Positions 24,130 through 34,473 of a stretch of DNA of 64,000 nucleotides are shown here, in pieces (within the stretch, counting starts at the first letter, position 1; every line of letters starts with the position of its first letter). Both the position numbers and the translations under genes were made by a program. This stretch comes from Cellulophaga sp. HaHaR_3_176 (lineage in GTDB: Bacteria; Bacteroidota; Bacteroidia; Flavobacteriales; Flavobacteriaceae). The stretch is taken from NCBI RefSeq assembly GCF_019021925.1, contig NZ_CP058990.1, positions 1,941,001-2,005,000 of the forward strand, read 5' to 3'. The notes under the pieces were generated by a model that saw only the letters and a list, made by a program, of their open reading frames with translations, had not been told where the DNA came from and ran no database searches.

Positions 24130-25134
24130 TTACTTTTTAAAAAATAATTTAGGAAAAACCTCTTGAGGTTTCTTTGAACTAAAGTTAAGCAACAAAGTTG
24201 ATTTTAAGAAACCAAACCCGTAACCAACAAATTGAATACAAACAGCTGCTATAGATAATAATGCAATCGCTAAATTTTTATTTTTAAGGAGTGAATCTAT
24301 AAACAGTAATAAAAAATACAAGCTATACAAATACATAGGATAACCAACTCCTAATATTACAATTAAAACAGAAAATATAAAACCTAAACAAAAAATTGTA
24401 GGAAACCAGTATGTTATTTTTTTTGTTTCAGGATGCCACTTATTTAAAATAGGCCTAACCATACCAAATTTATTTACTTGCACGTAAAATTTATTCCAAT
24501 CTATTCTTCGCTTATGATAAACAAAAGCTTCTGGTATTAATTTAGTTTTAAAACCTGCATTCCAAATTCGTATCGTCAAATCAGGGTCTTCCCCTGGGTG
24601 AATGTTACCATAACCGCCTGTAGTTTTAAAAGCTTTTTTAGATAAGCCCATATTAAAACTTCGAGGCTGAAATTTATCTACTGCTTTTTTACCTCCTCTA
24701 ATACCTCCTGTCGTTAAAAAAGAAGTCATCGCGTAATTTATTGCTTTTTGAACCAAAGTAAAGCTTTCATGAGCAGTATCAGGCCCTCCGTAACAATCAA
24801 CATACTCTTTTTCTAAAGATGCATTAGCTTTTACTAAATACTGCGGTGGAATAATACAATCTGAATCTAAAACAATAAAATAATTCCCTCTAGCTCTTTC
24901 CATTCCATAATTACGAGAATCTCCAGGGCCACTATTCGGTTTTTTTAAATATGTAATATTTAATTTAGATTGATACTCTAAAATTAATTCTTCAGAGCTA
25001 ATTGTAGAACCATCTTCTACAATTACAATTTCGAAAGGCTCAGTATAGGTTTGTTCTAACAAACTATCAAGCAACTCTTTAATTTCATTAGGCCTGTTGT
25101 AAACAGGAACTATAAAAGAAAAATCTAATTTCAT
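24130..25134 (-). CDS. Family 2 glycosyltransferase with C-terminal membrane segments
   Basis: This is a 334-residue GT-A glycosyltransferase. It has FSFIVPVYNRPNEIKELLDS, the metal-binding LDSDC, and GGYGNIHPGEDPDLTIRIW, which is usual for GT2 enzymes. Two or three hydrophobic segments at about residues 238-310 anchor it in the membrane. The sugar and acceptor are unknown. It is the first gene of the set ending in coaE, with 10 bp to the YbbR gene. Confidence 0.88.
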   Translation of the reverse strand: MKLDFSFIVPVYNRPNEIKELLDSLLEQTYTEPFEIVIVEDGSTISSEELILEYQSKLNITYLKKPNSGPGDSRNYGMERARGNYFIVLDSDCIIPPQYLVKANASLEKEYVDCYGGPDTAHESFTLVQKAINYAMTSFLTTGGIRGGKKAVDKFQPRSFNMGLSKKAFKTTGGYGNIHPGEDPDLTIRIWNAGFKTKLIPEAFVYHKRRIDWNKFYVQVNKFGMVRPILNKWHPETKKITYWFPTIFCLGFIFSVLIVILGVGYPMYLYSLYFLLLFIDSLLKNKNLAIALLSIAAVCIQFVGYGFGFLKSTLLLNFSSKKPQEVFPKLFFKK

Positions 25135-25156
25135 CTGAAATGAGTATAAACATAAA

Positions 25157-25180
25157 AGCCATTCGAAATAACGAATGGCT
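25157..25180 (-). terminator. Terminator after fabI
   Basis: AGCCATTCG (25157-25165) pairs with CGAATGGCT (25172-25180). On the minus strand the stem is followed by TTTTATG, so it ends transcription of fabI before the glycosyltransferase gene. Confidence 0.7.
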
Positions 25181-25202
25181 CTCGATTATAATAAGGTAAT
25201 TT

Positions 25203-26015
25203 TTACTTCGTAAAGTACTCTATAACTTCTTGACTTACACCTGTATTAGAGAAACCTCCATCATGGAATAAATTCTGCATTGTTACTTTCTTAGTTAAAT
25301 CAGAAAATAAAGAAATTGTATAATCTGCACAGTCTTGAGCAGTTGCATTACCTAACGGAGACATTTTCTCTGCATAGCTAATAAAACCATCAAAACCTTT
25401 AACACCTTGACCTGCCGTAGTTGGTGTTGGAGATTGAGAAATTGTATTTACACGTACATTTTTTTCTTTACCATAAAAATATCCAAAACTACGTGCTACA
25501 GACTCTAAATATGCTTTATTATCTGCCATATCGTTATAATCAGGAAAAGTACGCTGAGCTGCCATATATGTTAAAGCAACAATACTACCCCACTCATTCA
25601 TAGCATCTGCTTTGTAAAGTGACTGCATTACTTTATGAAAAGAAAGTGCTGAAACATCCCATCCTTTAGCTGTAAAATCATATTTCTCATCCGTATATTT
25701 TCTTCCTTTACGAACGTTAACAGACATACCTATTGAATGTAAAACAAAATCTAATTTACCTCCTAAAATTTCAGTTGCTTTAGCTACTAAATTTGCTAAA
25801 TCTTCTTCACTAGTAGCATCTGCAGGAATTATTTCAGAACCAGTTTTCTTTGCAAGTTCATTTATCTGCCCCATACGCATTGCTATAGGTGCATTTGTTA
25901 AAACAAAAGTACCGCCTTCTGCATGAACTGTTTCTGCTGTTTTCCAAGCTATTGAATTTTCATCTAAAGCTCCGAAGATTATTCCTCTTTTTCCTTTTAA
26001 TAGGTTGTATGCCAT
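25203..26015 (-). CDS. fabI: Enoyl-[acyl-carrier-protein] reductase (NADH)
   Basis: This is a 270-residue SDR-type enzyme of the last step of fatty acid elongation. It has GIIFGALDENSIAWKTAETV at the NAD site, HSIGMS, the active-site YNDMADNK (Tyr-x6-Lys) and TISQSPTPTTAG. It is the usual drug-sensitive type. A TATCTTTG promoter-like element (complement of 26047-26054) precedes it. Confidence 0.95.
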   Translation of the reverse strand: MAYNLLKGKRGIIFGALDENSIAWKTAETVHAEGGTFVLTNAPIAMRMGQINELAKKTGSEIIPADATSEEDLANLVAKATEILGGKLDFVLHSIGMSVNVRKGRKYTDEKYDFTAKGWDVSALSFHKVMQSLYKADAMNEWGSIVALTYMAAQRTFPDYNDMADNKAYLESVARSFGYFYGKEKNVRVNTISQSPTPTTAGQGVKGFDGFISYAEKMSPLGNATAQDCADYTISLFSDLTKKVTMQNLFHDGGFSNTGVSQEVIEYFTK

Positions 26016-26109
26016 TGTGTTTGTTTTTGTGTTCTTTTTATTGGTTCAAAGATATTAAAATTTGAATGGTTAAAATATCCGATAATTATATTTTTAAAAA
26101 ATTGCTTAT

Positions 26110-27765
26110 TTAGCCATTTAACAACTGTCTTGCATGTGCCAATGCTGAATCAGAAACATCTTTACCACCCAACATTTCTGCTAATTCTGATACACGTTCT
26201 TCTTTAGTTAATTTTTTCATTTTAGTATGCGTAACAGCCCCTTCATCTTCCTTATAAACTTTAAAATGATGTACACCTTTTGATGCTACTTGAGGTAAAT
26301 GCGTAATAGAAAACACCTGCATTGTCTTACTCATAGACTGCATAATATCACCCATTTTATTAGATATTTCTCCAGAAACACCTGTATCAATCTCATCAAA
26401 CATCATCGTTGGCAATTGCTCATACCTAGCTAAAATAGATTTAATAGTCAGCATAATACGAGACAACTCACCACCAGAAGCTACTTTTTTTAAATCGCCA
26501 TAATTAGAGCCCTTATTAGCCGCAAATAAAAATATCAATTCATCTTTACCTTGCGTATTAAAGGTTTTAGCAGGGTTTATTTCTATTTTAAAAGTTGCAT
26601 TACCCATACCTAATTGCGATAAGCTTTCTGAAAGTTGCTTTTGCAATGTTGGTATTATTTTTTCTCTTCTTTTTCTTATTTCAATAGCAACCTTATTTAG
26701 TTCTTGTTCTTCTGTTGCTAACTCTTTTTCCTTTTTCTTTATATCAGATTCTACATTTTCAGTTGCACTAACTTTTTCAGATAACACTTCTCTTATTTCG
26801 ATAAGCTCGCTAATAGTAGAGCTGCCATGCTTTTTTTGTAAATCGTATAAAGTTTGAAGTTTTGTATTTACTTCTTCTAATAAATTTGGGTTTGCTTCTG
26901 CTTTTTCCTGAAAAACTTCTAGTTCTGAAGATATATCGTCTATTTCTATAAAAACAGATTGAATACGTTCGTTTAAGCTTTCAAATTGACTTCCAAATGT
27001 TCCTAATTTGCTAGATACTAACTTCAACTCTGCCATTAAAGTAATAACACCAACTTGCTCATCATTTAAAAGCTGATATCCTTTAGATAGATGCTCTACA
27101 ATACTTTCTACATTATTCAACTGCTCGTATTGCTCTTCTAACTCTTCAATAATACCTTCTTTTAAAGTTGCTTTTTCAAGCTCTTCAAGTAAATGGGTAT
27201 TATAATCGTGTTCTTTTATTGCATTTTGTTGAAAATCTAAGAGTTTCTTAAGCTCTCTCTGTATTTTTTGATACCCAGTAAGCTTGCTTTCAAAACTCAA
27301 CAATAGCTTTCTATTGTCTGCTAATGCATCAATAACCTTTAGTTGAAAATCATTTTCGGCTAATTGCAATGTTTGATGTTGGGAGTGAATATCGATTAAA
27401 TTATCACCTAACCTCGATAAAACATCTAATGTTACAGGAGAATCATTGATAAAAGCTCTTGATTTACCACTTGGCAAAATCTCTCTACGAATAATTGTTC
27501 TTGCTTCATAGTCTAAATCGTTTTCTTCAAAAAAATCTTTTAGATGGTACTTTTCAATTTCGAAAATAGCTTCTATAATGCATTTTTTAGTTTCATCTCT
27601 AAGCGAGCTTAAATCAGCCCTTTTACCTAAAATTAAACCTAAGCCGCCTAGTAAAATAGACTTACCTGCTCCTGTTTCACCCGTAATGATTGTAAAACCA
27701 TTATCGAAGTTTACATTCAATTGATCTATTAATGCGTAATTCTGTATGGAAAGTGAGTTCAGCAA
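26110..27765 (-). CDS. recN: DNA repair protein RecN
   Basis: This is a 551-residue SMC-like ATPase for double-strand break repair. It has the Walker A motif TGETGAGKSILLGGLGLILG, a central coiled coil of about residues 150-370, the signature LKKVASGGELSRIMLTIK, and Walker B TMMFDEIDTGVSG. Full length for the family. It is followed downstream, in the same direction, by a gene set conserved in flavobacteria. Confidence 0.96.
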   Translation of the reverse strand: MLNSLSIQNYALIDQLNVNFDNGFTIITGETGAGKSILLGGLGLILGKRADLSSLRDETKKCIIEAIFEIEKYHLKDFFEENDLDYEARTIIRREILPSGKSRAFINDSPVTLDVLSRLGDNLIDIHSQHQTLQLAENDFQLKVIDALADNRKLLLSFESKLTGYQKIQRELKKLLDFQQNAIKEHDYNTHLLEELEKATLKEGIIEELEEQYEQLNNVESIVEHLSKGYQLLNDEQVGVITLMAELKLVSSKLGTFGSQFESLNERIQSVFIEIDDISSELEVFQEKAEANPNLLEEVNTKLQTLYDLQKKHGSSTISELIEIREVLSEKVSATENVESDIKKKEKELATEEQELNKVAIEIRKRREKIIPTLQKQLSESLSQLGMGNATFKIEINPAKTFNTQGKDELIFLFAANKGSNYGDLKKVASGGELSRIMLTIKSILARYEQLPTMMFDEIDTGVSGEISNKMGDIMQSMSKTMQVFSITHLPQVASKGVHHFKVYKEDEGAVTHTKMKKLTKEERVSELAEMLGGKDVSDSALAHARQLLNG

Positions 27766-27884
27766 TTCTAAAATAGTATTAGTGCTGTAAAGATAAATTA
27801 TATTCTTTGAGTTAGAAACATTTAAGCAACAACCCTTTAATATTATTATCTAAATTTTTAGTTGAAAATAAAAAAGTATTGATT

Positions 27885-28778
27885 TTAGTATTGAATTTCA
27901 CTCCAAGTACTCGAATAAAAAGGAGCTATTCTATTCAATGTTTCTTTTAATTGTACAATATCAACCTTAGGGCCATCAGAAAAAACATTCTGAATCTCTT
28001 CTGATTTTGCATCGAAAAAGGTTTGCACTAGAAAAGCATTAGGGCGTCGTTTAACCAAAGTTTCTATTAAACGCATACTACCTGATATTACTTGTTTTCC
28101 TGTACTATTATTATCAGCAAGTATATCTAAGCCTTTTCTATGGTAATTGTACATTGTTACTCTGTATTCCTTGAAAGTGTTCGATAATAAATTATCAACT
28201 AACTCAAAACGAGTTCTATCACTGGAGTTCTGGCTCCAACCTGCAGCACTAGTACCTTGTGCCTGTGTTACAATATTTTGTGCTTTTCTGTAAAAATCTG
28301 TTCCGCCATTCAACTCAAATGTATCTGCATCAATACCCAACATTATATATGCGTAATATGCTATAACGCTTACCAAGTTTGATTCAAAAACGTTCTCACT
28401 ATAAACAAGTGGCTGAAATTCAGTGTAATTAAAGTCAAATTGATTGTCTTTATAATTAAAAACGGGACTTTCGTATGATGTATTAAATACAGGTCTTGAA
28501 GATTGCAATTGAATACTAGCTTTAAAACTATCGTTTTGATATTCAGAAACCGTAATAAACATTCTCACATTTACTTTTTCGTTTTCTTTATAATTTCTAT
28601 TTGTCCACTTTGTTTTATTTACAAAATCATTAAGTGAACGCTCTAAGGTTTTAAAAACCTGTTGGTTTGTCTGCCCTACCTGATCTGAATTAATAGTAAT
28701 AATCGCATTTAATTCTTGTGCGCTTACACAAAAAGGAAATATCACCACCAAAAGAAGGATTAAAAGAGACTTACGCAT
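27885..28778 (-). CDS. DUF4835 family (PorD-like) protein
   Basis: This is a 297-residue exported protein with a signal peptide (LLILLLVVIFPFCVSAQ). The start of the mature part, ELNAIITINSDQVGQTNQQV followed by FKTLERSLNDFVN, is typical of DUF4835. I recall members being linked to type IX secretion (PorD), but I cannot verify that here. It overlaps the end of coaBC by 8 bp, a gene order common in Flavobacteriaceae. Confidence 0.8.
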   Translation of the reverse strand: MRKSLLILLLVVIFPFCVSAQELNAIITINSDQVGQTNQQVFKTLERSLNDFVNKTKWTNRNYKENEKVNVRMFITVSEYQNDSFKASIQLQSSRPVFNTSYESPVFNYKDNQFDFNYTEFQPLVYSENVFESNLVSVIAYYAYIMLGIDADTFELNGGTDFYRKAQNIVTQAQGTSAAGWSQNSSDRTRFELVDNLLSNTFKEYRVTMYNYHRKGLDILADNNSTGKQVISGSMRLIETLVKRRPNAFLVQTFFDAKSEEIQNVFSDGPKVDIVQLKETLNRIAPFYSSTWSEIQY

Positions 28779-29976
28779 TTATTCTTTTTATAATTTCATT
28801 TAAAATATCCAACGCCACCTCTGCCTTGGTTTTTAATTCAAACGTTTTTATATCTGAATTCTTATCTATAAATGAAATTTTATTTGTTTTCTTTCCGAAA
28901 CCTGCCCCTGTATCATTTAAAGAATTAAGGACTATTGCATCTAAATTTTTCTTTTTAAGCTTACCAATAGCATTCTCAACTTCATTTTCTGTTTCTAAAG
29001 CAAAACCTACTATAAATTGATTCTTTTTTTGCTCTCCCATTGACAATAAAATATCTTTATTCTTTGTCAACTCAACAGTAAACTCTTCAGCTTTCTTCTT
29101 AATTTTCTGATCTGCTACAATTTTAGGCCTATAATCTGCTACCGCAGCAGCCGCTATAGCTATATTAACGCCATTATAATACTCGTGAACCTTATCATAC
29201 ATTTCTTTTGCAGATATTACACGGTGTAACGTAATTAAATCGTGATCAATACTTAAATGACTGGGACCTGATATTAAAATAACTTCTGCTCCGAAACTCG
29301 CAGCTGCTTTTGCAAGCTCAAAACCCATTAAACCAGATGAATGATTACCTATAAAACGAACAGGATCGATTGCCTCATAAGTTGGCCCTGCAGTAACTAA
29401 AACCTTTTTACCTTTTAGTGGCAATCCTTTCAAAATGTAATTTTTTAAAAATTGCACTATATCTTCTGGCTCTGCCATACGTCCTTCACCATGCAAACCA
29501 CTTGCTAATTCACCAGAGGTTGCAGGTACCATAATGTTACCAAAAGATTGTAATTTTTCAAAAGAAGCTAAAGATGATGGATGCTTATACATATCTAAAT
29601 CCATTGCTGGAGCAAAAAAAACAGGGCATTTTGCAGATAAATAAATAGCCATCAATAAATTATCACAAACACCATTTGCCATTTTAGACAATGTATTTGC
29701 AGTTGCAGGCGCTACAACCATATAATCAGCCCAAAGACCAAGTTCTACATGATGATTCCAAGAAATTTCATTGTTTTCATCTTTTACAAAAGAAGAAAGA
29801 ACTGGATTTTTAGAAAGTGTAGCTAAGGTAAGTGGAGAAACAAAAGAGCTGGCACTATCTGTTAAAATAACTTTAACATTAGCACCAGCTTTAATAAGTA
29901 AGCGAACTAAAAATGTTGTTTTATAAGCGGCAATACCTCCTGTAATACCTAATAGGATGTTTTTTCCGCTCAACAT
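28771..29976 (-). CDS. coaBC: Bifunctional phosphopantothenoylcysteine decarboxylase/synthetase
   Basis: This is a 401-residue enzyme for two steps of coenzyme A synthesis. The N-terminal CoaC flavoprotein has GITGGIAAYKT, the catalytic histidine in ISWNHHVELGLWAD, VVAPATANTLSKMANGVCDN and PAMDLDMYKHP. The C-terminal CoaB has VTAGPTYEAIDPVRFIGNHS, AAAAVADYRPK and ELTKNKDILLSM. It is directly after the omega gene with no gap. Confidence 0.96.
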   Translation of the reverse strand: MLSGKNILLGITGGIAAYKTTFLVRLLIKAGANVKVILTDSASSFVSPLTLATLSKNPVLSSFVKDENNEISWNHHVELGLWADYMVVAPATANTLSKMANGVCDNLLMAIYLSAKCPVFFAPAMDLDMYKHPSSLASFEKLQSFGNIMVPATSGELASGLHGEGRMAEPEDIVQFLKNYILKGLPLKGKKVLVTAGPTYEAIDPVRFIGNHSSGLMGFELAKAAASFGAEVILISGPSHLSIDHDLITLHRVISAKEMYDKVHEYYNGVNIAIAAAAVADYRPKIVADQKIKKKAEEFTVELTKNKDILLSMGEQKKNQFIVGFALETENEVENAIGKLKKKNLDAIVLNSLNDTGAGFGKKTNKISFIDKNSDIKTFELKTKAEVALDILNEIIKRINA

Positions 29977-30312
29977 TTATTCTAGATCTTTCGCTGTATT
30001 TCTGTGATAAATTTTATCATCTAACCACTCTGTAACTGCTAAAGCGTGTGGCTTAGGTAATTTTTCGTAGAATTTAGAAACTTCAATTTGCTCTTTATTT
30101 TCGAAAACTTCTTCTAAGCTATCGCTGTAAGTAGCAAACTCTTCTAACTTTTCTAATAACTCTTTTTTAATTTCAGAGTTAATCTGAACAGCTCTTTTAG
30201 AAGCAATTGCTATTGCTTCATAAATGTTTCCTGTAGGAGCATCAAACTCATTCTTGTTGATGGTAACTGTCGAAACAGGAGCTTTTGAGTTTTTTAAATC
30301 GTTCATATTCAT
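29977..30312 (-). CDS. rpoZ: RNA polymerase omega (RpoZ/Rpb6-like) subunit
   Basis: This is a 111-residue protein with the Rpb6-like core NIYEAIAIASKRAVQINSEI, matching the Bacteroidota form of omega. Its gene ends one base before coaBC and lies 13 bp after bamD, an arrangement typical of Bacteroidota. It helps assemble RNA polymerase. Confidence 0.88.
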   Translation of the reverse strand: MNMNDLKNSKAPVSTVTINKNEFDAPTGNIYEAIAIASKRAVQINSEIKKELLEKLEEFATYSDSLEEVFENKEQIEVSKFYEKLPKPHALAVTEWLDDKIYHRNTAKDLE

Positions 30313-30325
30313 AATGAAAATGGTT

Positions 30326-31150
30326 TTACTTTGAATAATTTTGTAATTCTTTTTCTACTTTATCCATCAAATCACCCGCCTTCTTTTCATATTCGGTTTG
30401 AGGAAAATTCTTTTTAAGAGACGTATAAGCTGTTTTTGCATCTGCCAAACGTTCTTGCTTTTTATTCTCTGTACTATTTAAAGCTAAAATTGTTGTAGCC
30501 TTTACTTTATAATATAAAGCTTCTTCTTTATAAATAGATCCAGGATAATCTAAAACAAAATTATCTAAAGCCGCAATTGCAGAAATAGAATAATTAAGAG
30601 TATAAAACTCCCCTAGTTTTGCAAACTGCTTTGCTATTTCTAAAGCTTTTAATTCTTTTTTCGATGTCAACTCTTTTGCCATTGCATTTGCTTCTGGCAT
30701 AAACTCTGAATCTGAGTATGTGTTAATAAAAGTTTGTAATTTCTGAAGTGCTTTATCCGTATCTGTTTGATCTAAAGAATATTTTGGAGAAAGCATATAA
30801 TAACTTTTAGCTCCTAAAAAACCCGCTTCTTGTGCTTTATCACTTTTTGGATACGATTTTATGAAACGCTCAAACTGATAACCTGCTGTACTATAATCTT
30901 TAATTTGAAATAACGAATTTGATAAAAAGAACATAACACGCTCTCCCTGAGGCTTACCTATATATTTAGGTGCAATTTGCTCTAATAGTCTATTTGCTCT
31001 TTTATAATCTTCGGCGTCATAATACTTTTCTGCCATATCATACTTTGCCTTTACATCATCATTTTTAAGTACCTTTTGATACTCACTACATGAGGTAAAA
31101 ACTAAAGCTAAAACAAACACACTTAAAAAAGGTCGCATTTTTCTAAACAT
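30326..31150 (-). CDS. bamD: Outer membrane protein assembly factor BamD
   Basis: This is a 274-residue lipoprotein with the lipobox LALVFTSCSEY and TPR-like helices (KYYDAEDYKRANRLLEQIAP, TAGYQFERFIKSYPKSDKAQ). It is part of the BAM complex that inserts beta-barrel proteins in the outer membrane. A TAATTTTG promoter element (complement of 31155-31162) is only 4 bases from the ATG. Confidence 0.92.
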   Translation of the reverse strand: MFRKMRPFLSVFVLALVFTSCSEYQKVLKNDDVKAKYDMAEKYYDAEDYKRANRLLEQIAPKYIGKPQGERVMFFLSNSLFQIKDYSTAGYQFERFIKSYPKSDKAQEAGFLGAKSYYMLSPKYSLDQTDTDKALQKLQTFINTYSDSEFMPEANAMAKELTSKKELKALEIAKQFAKLGEFYTLNYSISAIAALDNFVLDYPGSIYKEEALYYKVKATTILALNSTENKKQERLADAKTAYTSLKKNFPQTEYEKKAGDLMDKVEKELQNYSK

Positions 31151-31279
31151 TCTGCAAAATTAGGGATTCTTAATGAGATTAAAAAACATTTTTCAAATGC
31201 TAAAATAACTTGTGTAATTACTTCCACAAATGCTTTTGGCTAACATTTAACGTAAAAACTTTAAAGTATCGTATTTTAC

Positions 31280-32170
31280 TTAAGCAGAAACCTCATTTAA
31301 AGCAGTAACAAAATGGTTTATTTTTGATTTTAATGATGGCGTAGCCTCCATTAAAGGCAGGCGCACTATGGCTTTTGAGATTGTTAGTATTTCAAAAATA
31401 GCTTTGATACCCGCAGGGTTACCTTCTTCAAAAATAAGATTCATTCCTTCCTCTAAACTATGGTGTATTTCATAAGCTTCGCCAATTTCTTTTTGCATAC
31501 CTAATCGTATCATTCTAGAAAATTCTGCTGGCAAACCTTGTCCAATTACAGAAATAACTCCTGCACCACCAGCTAAAACCGTTGGTAATGCTGTAATGTC
31601 ATCACCAGAAATTAAAAGAAAATCTTCTGGTTTTTCTTTTAAAATCTCTCCAATTTGATTCATATCACCACAAGCTTCTTTGATTGCTACAATATTTTTA
31701 AAATCTTGTGCCAACCTAATTGTTGTAGACGCTTGCATATTACTGCCCGTTCTACCTGGTACATTATAAATGATTATAGGCTTTGGTGAAGCAATTGAAA
31801 TAGCTTTAAAATGTTGGTAAATTCCTTCTTGAGTAGGTTTGTTATAATACGGAGAAACTGATAGAATAGCAGCAAACTCTGACAGATCAATAGTTTTCAA
31901 CTCTTCTACAACTAAAGCTGTATTGTTACCTCCAACCCCTAATACTAAGGATAATCTTCCTGCATTAGTCTGTATTATTGTTTTTACAACCAACTCTTTT
32001 TCAGCCTGTGTAAGTGTAGCTGTTTCTGCAGTTGTTCCTAAAACCACTAAATAATCTACTCCTCCAGTAATACTGTGCTCAACGACACGTTGCAAGCCTG
32101 CTACATCAACCGAAAAATCATCATTAAAAGGGGTAACAAGTGCTACTCCTGTGCCGTATAAATGCTCCAT
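31280..32170 (-). CDS. dapA: 4-hydroxy-tetrahydrodipicolinate synthase
   Basis: This is a 296-residue TIM-barrel lyase of lysine and diaminopimelate synthesis. It has [20 protein letters not shown], the tyrosine region [24 protein letters not shown], and the Schiff-base lysine in [11 protein letters not shown]. dapF is also in the window (51960) but not linked. It lies 2 bp from the end of the upstream DUF6913 gene. Confidence 0.96.
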   Translation of the reverse strand: MEHLYGTGVALVTPFNDDFSVDVAGLQRVVEHSITGGVDYLVVLGTTAETATLTQAEKELVVKTIIQTNAGRLSLVLGVGGNNTALVVEELKTIDLSEFAAILSVSPYYNKPTQEGIYQHFKAISIASPKPIIIYNVPGRTGSNMQASTTIRLAQDFKNIVAIKEACGDMNQIGEILKEKPEDFLLISGDDITALPTVLAGGAGVISVIGQGLPAEFSRMIRLGMQKEIGEAYEIHHSLEEGMNLIFEEGNPAGIKAIFEILTISKAIVRLPLMEATPSLKSKINHFVTALNEVSA

Positions 32171-32172
32171 AT

Positions 32173-32709
32173 CTAATCTATTTCCTTAAAAATTTTAAGG
32201 TATTTTTTTAATTCTTTTTTAAATAATCCAAAATTTGAAATTGGCGTATTTAATATCAAATCATTTAAATTATTGTCAATATCGTTAAATCCTACTCTTA
32301 TTCTTGCTTTTGAATTTAAAGTCATTAATTGTAAAAGTAAATTATCATCTGTATAATAATTCACCAATAAATCATACTCTCTGCTCATAAACTCTAAAGC
32401 GTAACTATTTTCAATTTTCCCATTCCAACCTAAATCTTTATCAGAAAAAACAGGCGTTGAATACGGTGAATTTTTATCATAAAATTCTTTATATCCAATT
32501 ATTTTAACTGAATTTGGCCTTAATGAAAATTCTTCTACAAATTGATAAAACAAATTTGTATCATCAAACTTGTCTAAATCTACGATGCAACCAATAGACA
32601 TAATTCCTTTACCACCGCTCCCCTTATCTAAAGGTTTACTAAACAGTTGTTTTAAGTGCTTACGACCTGATTTTAGTTTTAATTTTTGTTTTAAAGCTTT
32701 TAAAAACAT
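32173..32709 (-). CDS. DUF6913-like protein of unknown function
   Basis: This is a 178-residue soluble protein with a basic start ([20 protein letters not shown]), then [15 protein letters not shown] and [20 protein letters not shown]. Proteins like this regularly precede dapA in flavobacteria and are labelled DUF6913. No catalytic motif is visible. It lies in the same operon as dapA (3-bp spacing) and is divergent from the nucleotidase genes. Confidence 0.7.
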   Translation of the reverse strand: MFLKALKQKLKLKSGRKHLKQLFSKPLDKGSGGKGIMSIGCIVDLDKFDDTNLFYQFVEEFSLRPNSVKIIGYKEFYDKNSPYSTPVFSDKDLGWNGKIENSYALEFMSREYDLLVNYYTDDNLLLQLMTLNSKARIRVGFNDIDNNLNDLILNTPISNFGLFKKELKKYLKIFKEID

Positions 32710-32777
32710 GTATTTTTACATTTATTACAAATGTAAATAATATTCACAGCAATTATAGCACGAAGATAAACACTAAA

Positions 32778-33545
32778 ATGATTTTAAAAATTAAACAAAT
32801 TGTTATAATTATAACACTCATAAGTGTTACATCCTGTAAAGAAGAGCCTTTCAAGTTATCGGAAATAGCAGGTAAACAAATAGTTATAACAGATTCTATA
32901 TCTGAAACAACTAAAATAAAAGATTTTATCGCTCCTTTTCAAAAGCATATTGACAAAGTTTTAGATAGCACTCTCGCATATGCACCATATAAAATAACAA
33001 AAGAAGACGGAGAATTTAACACCACAGCGGGTAACTTAATGGCTGATGCTGTTTTAGAATTAGTTCAACCTGTCTTTTTTAATAGAACAAGAAAAAATGT
33101 TGACTTTGTGCTTTTAAATCATGGTGGTATACGTAGTATTATATCTAAAGGTAATGTAACAACTCGCACAGCCTATGAAGTTATGCCTTTTGAAAATACA
33201 ATTATGGTTGCGTCGTTAAAGGGTAAGGCTGTTAGAGAATTAGTAAATTATTTAATAAAATCTAAAAGACCACACCCCATATCTGGCATACAAATTATAA
33301 TTAATAATGATGAAAGTATAAATGCTGTAAACATTCAGAATAAGCCTTTTGATGAGAATAAAGTATACTATATAGCGACATCAAATTATTTGGTTAATGG
33401 CGGTGATCATATGGATTTTTTCAAAGAACATATCTCGTTAACAGAAACAGATTACTTAATCAGAAATATAATGATTGATTATTTTGAAAAAAATGACACT
33501 ATAGCCCCTATTGTAGATGATAGATTTGTAAAATTAGATAAATAA
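32778..33545 (+). CDS. 5'-nucleotidase C-terminal domain lipoprotein
   Basis: This is a 255-residue protein with a lipoprotein signal (IITLISVTSCKEE). The rest matches only the C-terminal substrate-binding half of UshA-type 5'-nucleotidases: TTAGNLMADAVLELVQP, LNHGGIRSIISKGNVT, VMPFENTIMV and YYIATSNYLVNGGDHMDFF. The metallophosphoesterase half is the next gene (2-bp gap). The two presumably act together outside the cytoplasm to hydrolyse nucleotides. Confidence 0.88.
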   Translation: MILKIKQIVIIITLISVTSCKEEPFKLSEIAGKQIVITDSISETTKIKDFIAPFQKHIDKVLDSTLAYAPYKITKEDGEFNTTAGNLMADAVLELVQPVFFNRTRKNVDFVLLNHGGIRSIISKGNVTTRTAYEVMPFENTIMVASLKGKAVRELVNYLIKSKRPHPISGIQIIINNDESINAVNIQNKPFDENKVYYIATSNYLVNGGDHMDFFKEHISLTETDYLIRNIMIDYFEKNDTIAPIVDDRFVKLDK

Positions 33546-33547
33546 TA

Positions 33548-34459
33548 ATGATGGATAGAAGAAAATTTATTTCGAACACTACGGCTACATCAGCTTTTGT
33601 TGGCTTAGGAGGATTATCATTAAATTCTTGTTTATCTGATAATAGCAAAAAAATTACAATTTTGCACACCAATGATGTGCATAGTCATATTGATGCTTTT
33701 CCCAGCAGCCACTCCGAGTTTCCTAACATGGGTGGCTTAGCGAGGCGAGCAACTTTAGTAGATTCACTTAGAAAGGAAAACCCGCATACATTATTATTAG
33801 ATGCTGGAGATATTTTTCAAGGCACCCCCTATTTTAATTTTTACGGTGGCGAGCTAGAGTTTAAGCTTATGAGTATGCTTAAATATGATGCTGCGACAAT
33901 TGGTAATCATGATTTTGATAATGGTATTGGTGGTTTATATGCTCAAATACCTAATGCCAATTTTAAATTAATATCTGCTAACTATGATTTTTCAAACACA
34001 GTTATGGATGGACATTGTAAGCCTTATGAAGTATATATTAAAGATGGTATAAAAATTGGCGTTTATGGCATTGGCATTGAACTTAGTGGCCTTGTTAACA
34101 AAAAAATGTATAAAGAAACAGCTTATCTTGATCCTTTTGAAATTGCATTAGACACAGAAAGACTATTAAAAGAAGAGGAGAAATGTGACTTAATCATTTG
34201 TTTATCTCACCTAGGCTATCAATATACAAGTGATAAGCCCGACGACCTTAAGCTTGCCGCTAAAAGTAAATACACAAATTTAATAATCGGAGGACACACC
34301 CATACTTTCTTAAAAAAGCCAACGGTTATAAAAAATAGTGTTCAAGAAAATATTTTAGTAAACCAAGTAGGTTGTTTCGGAATAAACTTAGGTAAAATTG
34401 ATTTTTATTTTGATAGTAAGAAAAACATTTCGGCTAATGGTGTAAGTATTGCTGTATAA
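33548..34459 (+). CDS. Metallophosphatase (5'-nucleotidase N-terminal domain), exported
   Basis: This is a 303-residue protein with a Tat-like leader (DRRKFISNTTATSAFVGLGG) ending in a lipobox-like LNSC. The calcineurin-type metal motifs are all present: LHTNDVHSHI, LLDAGDIFQGTPYF, IGNHDFDNG, ICLSHLGYQY and IGGHTHTF. It lacks the C-terminal substrate domain, which is encoded by the gene just upstream. Confidence 0.9.
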   Translation: MMDRRKFISNTTATSAFVGLGGLSLNSCLSDNSKKITILHTNDVHSHIDAFPSSHSEFPNMGGLARRATLVDSLRKENPHTLLLDAGDIFQGTPYFNFYGGELEFKLMSMLKYDAATIGNHDFDNGIGGLYAQIPNANFKLISANYDFSNTVMDGHCKPYEVYIKDGIKIGVYGIGIELSGLVNKKMYKETAYLDPFEIALDTERLLKEEEKCDLIICLSHLGYQYTSDKPDDLKLAAKSKYTNLIIGGHTHTFLKKPTVIKNSVQENILVNQVGCFGINLGKIDFYFDSKKNISANGVSIAV

Positions 34460-34473
34460 ACATTACTGATTAG

